Assembly (NCBI RefSeq): GCF_027924565.1
Contig: NZ_AP027041.1
Location: 1,364,001-1,428,000 of the forward strand
Direction: 5' to 3'
DNA: 64,000 nt
From: Lysobacter auxotrophicus
Lineage (GTDB): Bacteria; Pseudomonadota; Gammaproteobacteria; Xanthomonadales; Xanthomonadaceae
Shown here piece after piece: positions 39,444-51,930 of the stretch. Within the stretch, counting starts at the first letter, position 1, and each line of letters begins with the position of its first letter. The notes beneath the pieces are model-generated. The model was not told where the DNA came from and did not search any database. It worked only from the letters and a program-made list of their open reading frames with translations. The position numbers and the translations under genes are program-made.

Positions 39444-40271
39444 ATGCGCATCGACATCGTCAGCCTCTTCCCCGATTTCGTCGCGCAATGCGCGGCGTTC
39501 GGCGTGGTTGGCCGGGCGGCCGAGCGCGGGCTGCTGTCGGTGCACGGCTTCAATCCGCGCGATTACGCGGAAGGCAATTACCGTCGTGTCGACGACCGTC
39601 CCTTCGGCGGCGGCCCCGGCATGGTGATGCTGATCGATCCGCTGCGTGCGAGCCTGCGCGCCGCTCGCGACGCCGATCCGGCGCCGGCGAAGGTCGTCTA
39701 CATGAGCCCGCAGGGTGCGCCGCTGACCCAGGCGAAGGTGCGCGAATTCGCGACGCACGAGCGCCTGATCCTGCTGTGCGGCCGCTACGAGGGCATCGAC
39801 GAGCGCCTGATCCGTGCCGAGGTCGACGAGGAAATCTCGATCGGCGATTACGTGCTGTCCGGCGGCGAACTCGCGGCGGCCGTGATAGTGGATGCCGTGG
39901 CCCGGCTGCGCGAAGGCGTGCTGGGCGACGCCGAGTCGGCGGTGCAGGACAGCTTCGAGGACGGCCTGCTGGACTGCCCGCACTACACGCGGCCGGTCGA
40001 GCACGAACTGGGCAGCGTCCCCGAGGTGCTGATGTCCGGCAACCACGCGGAAATCGCCAAGTGGCGCCGGATGCAGTCGCTCGGCCGGACCTGGGAGCGT
40101 CGCCCGGACCTGCTGGACGAGGCCACCCTGTCGAAGGCCGACCGCAAGCTCCTGGACGCCTATCGGGCCGCCCGGGCGACCGCCCAAGCCGGCCAGGCAC
40201 CCGCGGAAGCAGCCCCGGCACGGGCCGAGGCCCCGCAGCCGCTAGCCATGCCCGGAAAAAACCCGCTATAA
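39444..40271 (+). CDS. trmD: tRNA (guanine-N1)-methyltransferase
   Basis: A 275-residue SPOUT-fold enzyme that makes m1G37 in tRNAs reading CNN and some other codons, which prevents frameshifting. Conserved motifs: [40 protein letters not shown] and HYTRP. The C-terminus has an extra Ala/Pro-rich tail of about 25 residues. The rplS promoter lies inside its last codons. Confidence 0.98.
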   Translation: MRIDIVSLFPDFVAQCAAFGVVGRAAERGLLSVHGFNPRDYAEGNYRRVDDRPFGGGPGMVMLIDPLRASLRAARDADPAPAKVVYMSPQGAPLTQAKVREFATHERLILLCGRYEGIDERLIRAEVDEEISIGDYVLSGGELAAAVIVDAVARLREGVLGDAESAVQDSFEDGLLDCPHYTRPVEHELGSVPEVLMSGNHAEIAKWRRMQSLGRTWERRPDLLDEATLSKADRKLLDAYRAARATAQAGQAPAEAAPARAEAPQPLAMPGKNPL

Positions 40272-40272
40272 T
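40243..40272 (+). promoter_or_regulatory. Promoter for rplS within the end of trmD
   Basis: TAGCCA (40243-40248) and a perfect TATAAT (40267-40272) are separated by 18 bases. It overlaps the trmD stop codon. It would allow L19 to be made in larger amounts than TrmD, with a leader of about 75 bases. Confidence 0.65.
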
Positions 40273-40354
40273 CCGCGGCTTCCGTTCGTTCCACCCATGC
40301 CAGACGCGGGTCCACGTGCACTCGCGCTACAACGACTCCAACAGGCCAAACGCC

Positions 40355-40750
40355 ATGAACAAGCCCTCCATCCACACGCTCGTCCAGAACTTCGAAGCCG
40401 AGCAGATCCAGCGCCAGCTTCCCGACTTCAGCCAGGGCGACACCATCGTCGTCAACGTGAAGGTCAAGGAAGGCAACCGCGAGCGCGTCCAGGCCTATGA
40501 AGGCGTGGTCATCGGCATCAAGAACGCCGGCCTGAACTCCTCGTTCACCGTGCGCAAGATCTCGCACGGCTACGGCGTCGAGCGCGTGTTCCAGACCCAC
40601 AGCGCCACCATCGCCTCGGTCGACGTGAAGCGTCGCGGCAAGGTGCGCGCGGGCAAGCTGTACTACCTGCGTGGTCTGCAGGGCAAGAAGGCGCGCATCA
40701 AGGAAGACCTGGCTGCCTACGCCAAGTCGGCCGACAAGTCCGCCGAGTAA
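40355..40750 (+). CDS. rplS: 50S ribosomal protein L19
   Basis: A 131-residue L19 protein ([54 protein letters not shown]...). The C-terminus is extended by about 15 residues ([16 protein letters not shown]). Start at 40355 after the AGGCCAAACGCC region. It ends the rpsP group and is followed by a hairpin. Confidence 0.99.
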   Translation: MNKPSIHTLVQNFEAEQIQRQLPDFSQGDTIVVNVKVKEGNRERVQAYEGVVIGIKNAGLNSSFTVRKISHGYGVERVFQTHSATIASVDVKRRGKVRAGKLYYLRGLQGKKARIKEDLAAYAKSADKSAE

Positions 40751-40784
40751 TTCCGCGCTGCGGGCCTTGCGCCCGTGCGTACCG

Positions 40785-40812
40785 ACGGCCGCCTCCGGGC
40801 GGCCGTTGTCGT
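40785..40812 (+). terminator. Terminator after rplS
   Basis: A 9-bp stem ACGGCCGCC (40785-40793) with GGCGGCCGT (40798-40806) is followed by a TGTCGTTT tail. Confidence 0.75.
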
Positions 40813-40919
40813 TTCTGAGCCTCGAATCTGCGTGCAAAGCCGCGCGCGACACCGTCTTCCCGCCGCGCCTACGCGCCTGCGCGTAGCGTTCGCGATGCGA
40901 TCGCCGTGATCGCGTCGTC

Positions 40920-41894
40920 ATGGGCATCGACGTGGCCAGCCTGCTTCATCGCAGTCCGCAATCGACGTGCGAGTTCCGCTTCTACGAGGAGCTTGGCGAT
41001 TTCCTGGCGCCCGAACGGCGCAAACGCAGCTTCGTGCACGCCTTCGACGGTACGCCCTCGGTGAAGGATCGCATCGAGTCGCTGGGCGTGCCGCACACCG
41101 AGGTCGACCTGATCCTCGTCGATGGCGAGCCCGTGCCGTTCTCGCATCGCCTCACCGGTGGCGAACGCGTCGCCGTCTATCCGATGTTCGAACGCTTCGA
41201 ACTGGGCGAAGCCAACCACCTGCGCCCGACGCCGCTGCGCGAGCCGCGTTTCGTGCTCGACGTGCACCTGGGGCGGCTTGCCTCGTACCTGCGCCTGCTT
41301 GGTTTCGACACGCTGTATCGCAACGACTACGACGACGATGAGCTGCAGGCGATCTCCCGCGACGAGCACCGCATCCTGCTCACGCGCGACACCGGACTGC
41401 TGAAGCGCTCGGCGATCACGCATGGGGCGTTCCTCCACCAGACCGATCCCCGCCGGCAGCTGCGCGAAGTGCTCGACCGTTTCCAGCTCGATGCGCGCAT
41501 CGCGCCGTTCTCGCGCTGCGCGCGCTGCAACGGGAAGGTTCAGTCGCTCGCTGCGATGCCGGACGAACACGATCCGGATCGCGAGCCGCCCAAGGAGCGC
41601 GACCCGTCGCCCGGTGAGCCCGGACGTCGTGACCCCGATCCGGGCGAACCGGCGCGCCGCGATCCTGGCCACGCGCCGCTCGAACACGATCCAGACGCAC
41701 CGCCGGAAATCCGCGACCCCTCGCGTCCAAAACCGGAGAAGCACGGCAGCGCGATGAGCGCCGTTCCTTCCAACGTGCTGGCCGGCCATGCGGATGCGCT
41801 CAGCCGATGCCGCGACTGCGGCCAGATCTACTGGCCCGGCAGCCATCTCACGCGATTGCGGCAGCGCCTGGCCGAAGTGGGCGTGGCGATCTGA
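40920..41894 (+). CDS. Mut7-C RNase domain protein with N-terminal ubiquitin-like domain and a DP-rich insertion
   Basis: A 324-residue protein. Residues about 10-100 form the Mut7-C ubiquitin-like domain (CEFRFYEELGDFL, VEDLILVDGEPV-like EVDLILVDGEPV). Residues 110-325 form the Mut7-C PIN-like RNase domain (FVLDVHLGRLASYLRLLGFDTLYRND, ILLTRDTGLLKR) ending in a zinc ribbon. The two CxxC pairs of the ribbon (C200/C203 and C297/C300) are pushed apart by an unusual charged insertion at about 213-279, rich in DP, EP and RR. RNase activity is predicted from the family but not proven here. Confidence 0.88.
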   Translation: MGIDVASLLHRSPQSTCEFRFYEELGDFLAPERRKRSFVHAFDGTPSVKDRIESLGVPHTEVDLILVDGEPVPFSHRLTGGERVAVYPMFERFELGEANHLRPTPLREPRFVLDVHLGRLASYLRLLGFDTLYRNDYDDDELQAISRDEHRILLTRDTGLLKRSAITHGAFLHQTDPRRQLREVLDRFQLDARIAPFSRCARCNGKVQSLAAMPDEHDPDREPPKERDPSPGEPGRRDPDPGEPARRDPGHAPLEHDPDAPPEIRDPSRPKPEKHGSAMSAVPSNVLAGHADALSRCRDCGQIYWPGSHLTRLRQRLAEVGVAI

Positions 41895-41903
41895 GCCGAC
41901 GCG

Positions 41904-43370
41904 TCAGCGCACCAGCGCGTCGTCCGGCTCCGCGCTCGGATCGGCCACCGGCGATGGCGGCGTGGCCGGCACTTCGGCTGGCACCGCGACCTCGTGCCGA
42001 TCCGGCACCAGCATCCGCGCCTTGCGCCAGTTGCCGAACCGGTAATACGCCAGCGCCATCACCATCGAACACAGCGCGCTGATCGGGAAGCTCCACCAGA
42101 TGGCATCGACGCCGATGCGCGGCTGCATGAAATCCGCGAAGGGGACGCGGATGCCCCACAGCGCGATCACCAGGATGATCAGCGGCGGCACGACCGCGCC
42201 GGTCGAGCGCACCACGCCCGACACCACGAACGTCATGCCGAAGAAGAGAAACGACCACACGGCGATGTGGTTCAGATGACGCGCGACCTCCAGTGCGTCG
42301 CTGCCCGACGGCAGGAACAGCGACAGCGTCCAGCGATCGAACACGATCAACGGGATGATCAATGCGCCCGTCATCAGGAAATTCATGACGACGCCCGCGC
42401 GCGCGGTCGCCGACACGCGATCCCATCGATGCGCACCGACGTTCTGCGCCGCCATCGACGAGCACGCCGCGCCGACCGCCATCGCCGGCATCTGCACGTA
42501 GGTCCACAGTTGCAGCGCGGCGCCGTAGGCGGCGGTGGTCTGCGTGCCGTGCTGGTTGACCATCGTCATCATCGCGATCATCGCCAGCGAGATCAGCACC
42601 ATCTGCAGTCCCATCGGCACGCCCTTGACGATAAGCGAGCGCAGGATCGTCGCATCGATGCGGAAATAGCGCGCGTCCTGCCGGCCGAGCCACAGCACGT
42701 GACGCTTGTGGCGCAGATAGAAAAGCAGGGCGATGAGCGTGGTGGTCTGCCCGATCAGCGTCGCCCACGCGGAGCCCGCGATGCCGAGCCGCGGGAACGG
42801 TCCGACGCCGAAGATCAGCAGCGGATTAAGCACGATGTCCAGCAGCACCGCGATCAGCAGGAAGCGGAACGGCGTGCGCGCGTCTCCCGCGCCGCGCAGC
42901 GCGGCCGACAGGAACGCGAACGCATACAGCGCCGGCATCGCAAGGAAGATCACGCGCAGGTAATCCTCCGCCAGGTGCAGCGACGCCGTGGGCGTGCCCA
43001 TCGCGGCCAGCAGGTGCCGCGAGAGCCACTGGCCGAACGCCGCGATCACCACCGACAGGCCGATGAAGAACGTCGCACTGGTGCCCATCACGCGGCGCGC
43101 CTGCGTCAGGTCGCGCGCACCCATCGCCTGCGCGATCAGGATGGTGGCCGCCATGCCGATGCCGAACACCGAGCCGATCAGGAAGAACATGATGTTGTTG
43201 GCGTTCGCCGTCGCGGTGAGCGCTTCCTCGCCGAGGAAACGACCCACCCAGACGGCGTTGACCGAACCGTTCAGCGACTGGGCGACGTTGCCGGCGAGGA
43301 TCGGCAGCGCGAAGGCGAACAGGTTGCGGCCTATCGGGCCTTCGGTGAGGTTGTGCGACGTGGGCGACAT
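41904..43370 (-). CDS. MATE-family efflux transporter
   Basis: A 488-residue inner-membrane protein with 12 membrane helices in two similar halves. The start region GPIGRNLFAFALPILAGNVAQSLNGSVNAVWVGRFLG and the middle repeat LIVKGVPMGLQMVLISLAMIAMMTMVNQ are typical of MATE pumps, which export cationic drugs with Na+ or H+. The C-terminus has a Pro/Ala-rich tail of about 30 residues. Start MSPTSHNLTE at 43370. It is divergent from the S4-domain gene. Confidence 0.93.
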   Translation of the reverse strand: MSPTSHNLTEGPIGRNLFAFALPILAGNVAQSLNGSVNAVWVGRFLGEEALTATANANNIMFFLIGSVFGIGMAATILIAQAMGARDLTQARRVMGTSATFFIGLSVVIAAFGQWLSRHLLAAMGTPTASLHLAEDYLRVIFLAMPALYAFAFLSAALRGAGDARTPFRFLLIAVLLDIVLNPLLIFGVGPFPRLGIAGSAWATLIGQTTTLIALLFYLRHKRHVLWLGRQDARYFRIDATILRSLIVKGVPMGLQMVLISLAMIAMMTMVNQHGTQTTAAYGAALQLWTYVQMPAMAVGAACSSMAAQNVGAHRWDRVSATARAGVVMNFLMTGALIIPLIVFDRWTLSLFLPSGSDALEVARHLNHIAVWSFLFFGMTFVVSGVVRSTGAVVPPLIILVIALWGIRVPFADFMQPRIGVDAIWWSFPISALCSMVMALAYYRFGNWRKARMLVPDRHEVAVPAEVPATPPSPVADPSAEPDDALVR

Positions 43371-43502
43371 GCGCAGCCGGCGATCCGGTGACGTGAAGAC
43401 GCGGCACGGTAGCACCGTCGATGCGAACGGCGCGCCATGTCCGATCGCACGCGCGACGACGACATCGACCCTGCGATAATCCGGTACACCCAAGACGACC
43501 CG

Positions 43503-43934
43503 ATGGCACCACCGGACCCTGCAGTGAGCGACGTAGCCGAATCTTCCGCACCCACCGTGCGCCTGGACCTGTGGTTGTGGGCGGCGCGGTTCTTCAAGAC
43601 GCGCTCGCTGGCCAAGCACGCGATCGACACGGGCAAGATCGAGATCGGAGGCCAGCGCGCCAAGCCGTCGCGTGCGGTGCGCGTGAACGACGCGCTTCGC
43701 ATCGTGCGCGGCGAGGAAATCTTCGAGGTCGAAGTACGCGGGCTGAGCGATACACGCGGTCCGGCCAGCGTCGCGCAGGGCCTCTATCAGGAAAGCGACG
43801 CCTCCAGGCAAGCGCGCGAGGCGGCGCGTGCGTTGCGTGCCGCCGAACGCACCGGGTATCGCGCGCCGGAGACGAAGCCCGACAAGCGCGCGCGGCGTCT
43901 CATCCGCGCGCTGGGCGACATCGACGCGATGTAA
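43503..43934 (+). CDS. hslR: S4 RNA-binding protein (Hsp15/HslR family)
   Basis: A small protein of 120-165 residues depending on start. The S4 domain VRLDLWLWAARFFKTRSLAKHAIDTGKIEIGGQRAKPSRAVRVNDALRI is typical of Hsp15, which rescues stalled 50S subunits carrying peptidyl-tRNA. The basic C-terminal helix (KPDKRARRLIRALGD) also fits. ATG at 43503 is chosen because a GATAAT -10-like sequence (43475-43480) lies upstream of it. ATG 43437 and GTG 43525 remain possible starts, and no strong ribosome-binding site decides between them. Confidence 0.88.
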   Translation: MAPPDPAVSDVAESSAPTVRLDLWLWAARFFKTRSLAKHAIDTGKIEIGGQRAKPSRAVRVNDALRIVRGEEIFEVEVRGLSDTRGPASVAQGLYQESDASRQAREAARALRAAERTGYRAPETKPDKRARRLIRALGDIDAM

Positions 43935-43956
43935 GGCGTCGAAGGGGCGGCGTGTA

Positions 43957-44568
43957 TCAGCGTCGCCCGCCGCCGAGGAACGATCCGGCCAGCCCGATCA
44001 GGTCGGAAAAGTCCGTATCGCCGTCGCCGTCGCGATCGAGCACGGCGCCCATCAGCGAGCCGCCGACGCCGCCCTGTTGCGCGATCGATTGATGCTCCTG
44101 GCCGAGCACGTCGCCGAGGTGTTGCGGCGAAGCGGCCTGGCCGGCGCCGCCGCCGGCGAACATGCGCTTGGCGAGGTAGGCCATCACCAGCGGGGCGAGC
44201 ATCTGCAAGAGTGAGCTCGCTTGTCCCTGGCCCAGGCCCGTCGCGGCGCCGAGGCCTTGCGCGGCCGTATTCTGGCGACCGCCCAGCACGTGGCCGAGGA
44301 TCGAACCGCCTTGTCCGCCGCCGCCGAGCACCGAGCCCAGGACGCTGCCGATGCCGAGCCCCGCGTGATCGCGCTGCAGGGCACCGAACAACGCTTCGGC
44401 GCCTTGCGGCTGGCTAGCGTTGCGACCGAGTGCGCCCAGCAGCAGCGGCAGCGCGGCCGACACCGCGTTCTCTGTCTGCGACGGCGAGAGCCCGAGCTGG
44501 TTGCTGATGTCGGCCAGCGGTTGTCCCTGCAATTGGCCGAGCAGGTCGTTGGTGAGAGGCGTGTTCAT
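43957..44568 (-). CDS. DUF937 (YidB-like) protein with C-terminal calcium-type loop
   Basis: A 203-residue protein. The N-terminal part matches DUF937/YidB-like proteins (LLGQLQGQPLADISNQLGLSPSQTENAVSAALPLLLGALGRNA), then a long Gly-rich region (GSVLGGGGQGGSILGHVLGG). The C-terminus contains DRDGDGDTDFSDLIGL, an EF-hand-like loop with acidic residues at alternate positions, so calcium binding is plausible. Function unknown. Start MNTPLTND at 44568. Confidence 0.82.
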   Translation of the reverse strand: MNTPLTNDLLGQLQGQPLADISNQLGLSPSQTENAVSAALPLLLGALGRNASQPQGAEALFGALQRDHAGLGIGSVLGSVLGGGGQGGSILGHVLGGRQNTAAQGLGAATGLGQGQASSLLQMLAPLVMAYLAKRMFAGGGAGQAASPQHLGDVLGQEHQSIAQQGGVGGSLMGAVLDRDGDGDTDFSDLIGLAGSFLGGGRR

Positions 44569-44669
44569 GGGGGCGGCTCCAGGTGGGGGCTCGATGCTAT
44601 CGCCGCGGCGTTCAATCGTCGTGATGGGGTGAAGACGGAAATTTCTCTCTCGAAACCGGCATGGACGTC

Positions 44670-44695
44670 GCCCTCCCGGCAAACGCCAGGAGGGC
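44670..44695. terminator. Hairpin after the catalase gene
   Basis: GCCCTCCCGGC (44670-44680) pairs with GCCAGGAGGGC (44685-44695) with one mismatch. It lies just beyond the end of the minus-strand catalase gene. No T tract is present, so termination is only likely. Confidence 0.45.
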
Positions 44696-44710
44696 GCGCA
44701 GTCCGCATCG

Positions 44711-46228
44711 TCAGCCCGCTTCGACGGGGTGGTTCACCGTGCCGCTGTCGACGTGCGCGACGTTCGACGCCTCCAGGTTCAACGCCTTCGCCACGCCGGC
44801 GCCATACGCCGGATCGGCCTTGTTGCAGTTGGCGATGTGGCGCTGCTTGATGAAATCCGGCGCGTCGCCCATCGCGCGTGCGGTGTTCTCGAACAGCACC
44901 TGCTGCTGTGCAGGCGTCATCAGGCGGAACAGGTCGCCGGGCTGCTTGTAGTAGTCGGCGTCGTCCTCGCGGAAGTTCCAGAAATCCGCGTTGCCGTTGA
45001 TCTTCAGCGGCGGCTCGCGATACTCCGGCTGCGCCTCCCACTGGCCGTAACTGTTGGGCGTGTAATGCACGTTCGAGCCGTAATTGCCGTCGACGCGCAT
45101 CGCGCCGTCGCGATGGTTGCTGTGCACCGGGCAGCGCGCCGCGTTCACCGGAATCTGGTGGTGGTTGACGCCCAGGCGGTAGCGCTGCGCATCCGAATAC
45201 GCGAACAGTCGCGCCTGCAGCATCTTGTCCGGCGACACGCTGATGCCCGGCACCAGGTTGTTCGGCGCGAATGCGCTCTGTTCGACGTCGGCGTAGAAGT
45301 TCTCCGGGTTGCGGTTGAGCTCCATCACGCCCACTTCGATCAGCGGGTAGTCCTTGTGCGGCCACACTTTGGTGAGGTCGAACGGGTGGTAGGGCACCTT
45401 GTCCGCATCGGTCTCCGGCATGACCTGGATGTACATCGTCCACTTCGGGTTGTCGCCGCGGGCGATGGCGTCGAACAGGTCGCGCTGGTGGCTTTCGCGG
45501 TCGCGGCCGATCAGTTCCTGCGCTTCGGCATCGGTGAGGTTCTTGATGCCCTGCTGCGTGCGGATGTGGAATTTCACCCAGAACCGTTCGCCGTTGTCGT
45601 TGTAGAAGCTGTACGTATGCGAGCCGAAACCGTGCATGTGGCGGTAACTGGCCGGAATGCCGCGATCGCTCATCACGATGGTGATCTGGTGCAGCGCTTC
45701 GGGCAGGCTGGTCCAGAAATCCCAGTTGTTGTGCGCGCTGCGCAGGTTGGTTCGCGGGTCGCGCTTCACGGCCTTGTTGAGGTCCGGGAACTTGCGCGGA
45801 TCGCGCACGAAGAACACCGGCGTGTTGTTGCCGACCAGGTCCCAGTTGCCTTCCTCGGTGTAGAACTTCAGCGCGAAGCCGCGGATGTCGCGCTCGGCAT
45901 CGGCCGCGCCGCGCTCGCCTGCGACCGTGGTGAAGCGCGCGAACATCTCGGTGCGCTTGCCCACGTGTTCGAAGATCTTCGCGCGGGTGTACTTCGTGAT
46001 GTCCTGCGTGACGGTGAACGTGCCGAACGCGCCCGAACCTTTCGCATGCATGCGGCGTTCGGGAATGATTTCGCGATTGAGGTTGGCGAGTCGTTCGATC
46101 AGCCAGACGTCCTGCATCAGCAGCGGCCCGCGCGGGCCCGCCGTCATGCTGTTGTCGTTGTCGATGACCGGCGCGCCGAAGGCGGTGGTCAGCGGGGTCT
46201 TGGCGGGCTTGTCCGTGGGCTGGCTCAT
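44711..46228 (-). CDS. katA: Monofunctional haem catalase
   Basis: A 505-residue catalase of the small-subunit clade that breaks down hydrogen peroxide. The distal histidine lies in [14 protein letters not shown], the distal asparagine in [17 protein letters not shown], and the haem-ligand tyrosine in [14 protein letters not shown]. The C-terminus ends soon after the catalase core ([17 protein letters not shown]), so there is no flavodoxin-like extra domain. No Sec signal is present. An OxyR-like site lies 82-96 bases upstream of the start, which suggests peroxide induction. Confidence 0.97.
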   Translation of the reverse strand: MSQPTDKPAKTPLTTAFGAPVIDNDNSMTAGPRGPLLMQDVWLIERLANLNREIIPERRMHAKGSGAFGTFTVTQDITKYTRAKIFEHVGKRTEMFARFTTVAGERGAADAERDIRGFALKFYTEEGNWDLVGNNTPVFFVRDPRKFPDLNKAVKRDPRTNLRSAHNNWDFWTSLPEALHQITIVMSDRGIPASYRHMHGFGSHTYSFYNDNGERFWVKFHIRTQQGIKNLTDAEAQELIGRDRESHQRDLFDAIARGDNPKWTMYIQVMPETDADKVPYHPFDLTKVWPHKDYPLIEVGVMELNRNPENFYADVEQSAFAPNNLVPGISVSPDKMLQARLFAYSDAQRYRLGVNHHQIPVNAARCPVHSNHRDGAMRVDGNYGSNVHYTPNSYGQWEAQPEYREPPLKINGNADFWNFREDDADYYKQPGDLFRLMTPAQQQVLFENTARAMGDAPDFIKQRHIANCNKADPAYGAGVAKALNLEASNVAHVDSGTVNHPVEAG

Positions 46229-46309
46229 GGGAACTCCGTTCTTGTCGTGAGGAGTCAGAGACTAAGTAACGTCGACGATCGGGGAAAATCGTTTATTGCG
46301 AACGTTTCG

Positions 46310-46324
46310 ATAGCGACCGACTAT
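46310..46324. promoter_or_regulatory. OxyR-like binding site upstream of katA
   Basis: ATAGCGACCGACTAT fits the OxyR half-site ATAG-N7-CTAT exactly. Seven bases further towards katA a second, weaker half-site (46288-46302) occurs in the correct phase. The position 80-100 bases before the catalase start is suitable for activation. Confidence 0.55.
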
Positions 46325-46672
46325 GGAATCGGTCTGGGCGCGGGGAAGGGCTGCCGGCGCAATGTCTCCGATGCGCAACCGCGCATCGGGTCGAGCGGAT
46401 GCTTGCGGTCCGCCGCTCGCGAGCATGGACCCCGTGTCATTTCGCCGATGTGACGTCGCGCAGGGCAGCCTGCTGCATCCGCATCCAAGACGCGCCAGCG
46501 AGCATAGGGCGGCTGGCTGGGGGGCGCTTCGCCCATTCGGGTGAGGGCGATCCCCCACGAACGCATCAGCGGTCCTGGGGAGATTGCGAAGCGTGGAGAT
46601 CGCGAAGCGCAGCCGCGGTTCGTCGCGGTGCATTCGCCTTCCGGCTCGTTTACCCGCGTTGGGCGAGCGGAA
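46325..46672. other. Intergenic region between katA and mutS
   Basis: No convincing coding region is seen in these bases. Short open frames exist on both strands but are Arg/Pro-rich without motifs. The left border carries the OxyR-like site of katA. Confidence 0.55.
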
Positions 46673-49249
<2,577 letters not shown>

Positions 49250-49365
49250 GGATCGTGGATCTGCGTTGACGGTGCCGGGGGCCGGCGAAAGGGGCATTAG
49301 GCTAGCAGCCGCGGGCGATGTTGGTGGACCCGCGCGATGTCACCGAAGCCGGCGGGGCGACCCGG

Positions 49366-49371
49366 TATCAT
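49366..49371 (+). promoter_or_regulatory. -10-like TATCAT six bases before pncC
   Basis: GGTATCAT, six bases, ATG: the same arrangement as upstream of the PCuAC gene. It implies a leaderless transcript. No clear -35 element. Confidence 0.4.
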
Positions 49372-49377
49372 CGCCCC

Positions 49378-49878
49378 ATGAAGAACGACGTCACCGATGC
49401 CTCCCTGCTGCGCCTGGCCGAGCAGGTCGCCGAAGCCGCCCGCGCCCATCGCCAGACCCTGGTCACCGCCGAAAGCTGCACCGGCGGGTGGATCGCGAAG
49501 ATGCTGACCGACATTCCCGGTTCCTCGAACTGGTTCGAATGCGGCATGGCCGCCTACAGCTACGAGGCCAAGCAGGCCCTGCTGGGCGTGCGTCCGCAGA
49601 CGCTGGAAACGCATGGCGCGGTGAGCCGCGAGACGGTGATCGAGATGGTGTCGGGCGCGCTGGTGCACTCGGGTGCGACGCTGGCCGTGGCGGTCACCGG
49701 CATCGCCGGGCCGGGCGGCGGCACCGAGGACAAGCCGGTCGGCACGGTCTGGATCGCCTGGAAGCGGCGCGGCGGGTATCCCACCGCCGTGACCTTCCAT
49801 TTCGACGGCGACCGCGACGCGGTGCGCCGGCAGACGGTCGCCGCGGCGCTGCACGGGCTGGCCGAACTGATGGCGTAG
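49378..49878 (+). CDS. pncC: Nicotinamide-nucleotide amidase (CinA C-terminal domain)
   Basis: A 166-residue stand-alone CinA-C protein that deamidates NMN to NaMN in pyridine-nucleotide salvage. Conserved motifs: VTAESCTGGWIAKMLTDIPGSSNWF with the catalytic serine, YSYEAKQALLGV, GAVSRE, VAVTGIAGPGGGTEDKPVGTVW. In many gammaproteobacteria it precedes recA; here lexA lies between them. Confidence 0.95.
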   Translation: MKNDVTDASLLRLAEQVAEAARAHRQTLVTAESCTGGWIAKMLTDIPGSSNWFECGMAAYSYEAKQALLGVRPQTLETHGAVSRETVIEMVSGALVHSGATLAVAVTGIAGPGGGTEDKPVGTVWIAWKRRGGYPTAVTFHFDGDRDAVRRQTVAAALHGLAELMA

Positions 49879-49935
49879 GTCATAGGACACAGGGCCGGGA
49901 TTCGTTCCCCGTTCCTCTTGACTCTCGATTCGCCG

Positions 49936-49954
49936 TTAGTAGTATTGCTACTAA
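49936..49954 (+). promoter_or_regulatory. LexA box overlapping the lexA start codon
   Basis: TTAGTAGTATTGCTACTAA is a complete palindromic match to the Xanthomonas-type SOS box TTAGTAG-N5-CTACTAA. It contains a TAGTAT -10-like hexamer and its last A is the first base of the lexA ATG. LexA bound here would block both promoter and start. No other copy was found in the window. Confidence 0.85.
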
Positions 49955-50610
49955 TGGATATCACCGACACCCAGCGCGCCATCCTCGCCCTCATCGCCGA
50001 GCGCATCGAGGCCGAGGGCGTTCCGCCGTCGCAGACCGAGATCGCCCGGGCGATGGGCTTCAGCAGCGTCCGCGCCGCCCAGTACCACCTGGAAGCGCTG
50101 GAGCAGGCGGGCGCGATCCAGCGCATGCCGGGCCGGGCGCGCGCCATCCGCCTGTGCGCGACGGTCGAACCGGTGTCCGAGGCGTTTTCCGTCCGCCCGG
50201 TCGAGGCAGCCGATGCCGCCAACGACGCGCTGCGCCTTCCGGTGCTCGGGCAGGTCGCCGCGGGTCGGCCGATCGGGGCCGACATCGGCTCGGACGACTT
50301 CGTCCTCCTCGATCGCGTGTTCTTCTCCCCCACGCCCGACTACCTGCTCAAGGTGAAGGGCGATTCGATGCGCGACGAGGGCATCTTCAGCGGCGACCTC
50401 ATCGGCGTGCACCGCACCCGCGATGCGCGCTCCGGCCAGATCGTGGTCGCGCGCATCGACGACGAGATCACCGTCAAGCTGCTGAAGATCGGCAAGGACC
50501 GCATCCGGTTGCTGCCGCGCAATCCCGACTACGCGCCCATCGAGGTCGAGCCCGGCCAGGACTTCGCGATCGAAGGCCTGTACTGCGGGCTGGTGAGACC
50601 GAACCGGTGA
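49954..50610 (+). CDS. lexA: SOS repressor LexA
   Basis: A 218-residue repressor-protease. The N-terminal winged helix (residues 1-68) includes PPSQTEIARAMGFSSVRAAQYHLEALEQAGAI. Autocleavage would occur at Ala103-Gly104 (VAAGRPIG), with the catalytic pair Ser138 (GDSMRD) and Lys175 (DEITVKLL). Length is slightly above the E. coli protein. Its own LexA box overlaps the start codon, and recA and recX follow, so this is the SOS control locus. The start at 49954 follows from the box and the conserved MDITDTQRAIL. Confidence 0.97.
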   Translation: MDITDTQRAILALIAERIEAEGVPPSQTEIARAMGFSSVRAAQYHLEALEQAGAIQRMPGRARAIRLCATVEPVSEAFSVRPVEAADAANDALRLPVLGQVAAGRPIGADIGSDDFVLLDRVFFSPTPDYLLKVKGDSMRDEGIFSGDLIGVHRTRDARSGQIVVARIDDEITVKLLKIGKDRIRLLPRNPDYAPIEVEPGQDFAIEGLYCGLVRPNR

Positions 50611-50852
50611 AGCGCAACGGGTCAGAGATGACCGATCAATTTCCGGGCGAATTCCGGACCGTCGTCAGTGGCGTTCCGGGGCAGGGTGCGGGGTTTCCCC
50701 ACACCCTGTCCCGGACACCCCTCATGGTCGACGGGCCATCGCCCACGCAATCTGGACACGGTCGCGGGCGCGTCTCAGCCCATGCGATACGCGACCGCTA
50801 GATTGCATCCCGAGCAACGACTTCCGCCACTGACACTGAAGGAAACACCACG

Positions 50853-51890
<1,038 letters not shown>

Positions 51891-51930
51891 TCGTGCTGGC
51901 TCGCTGATCGGCTGACGATGGACGCGCGCC

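Noticed and set aside
50611-50852. SOS box upstream of recA
   Set aside because: No TTAGTAG...CTACTAA sequence or close variant could be found in this leader.
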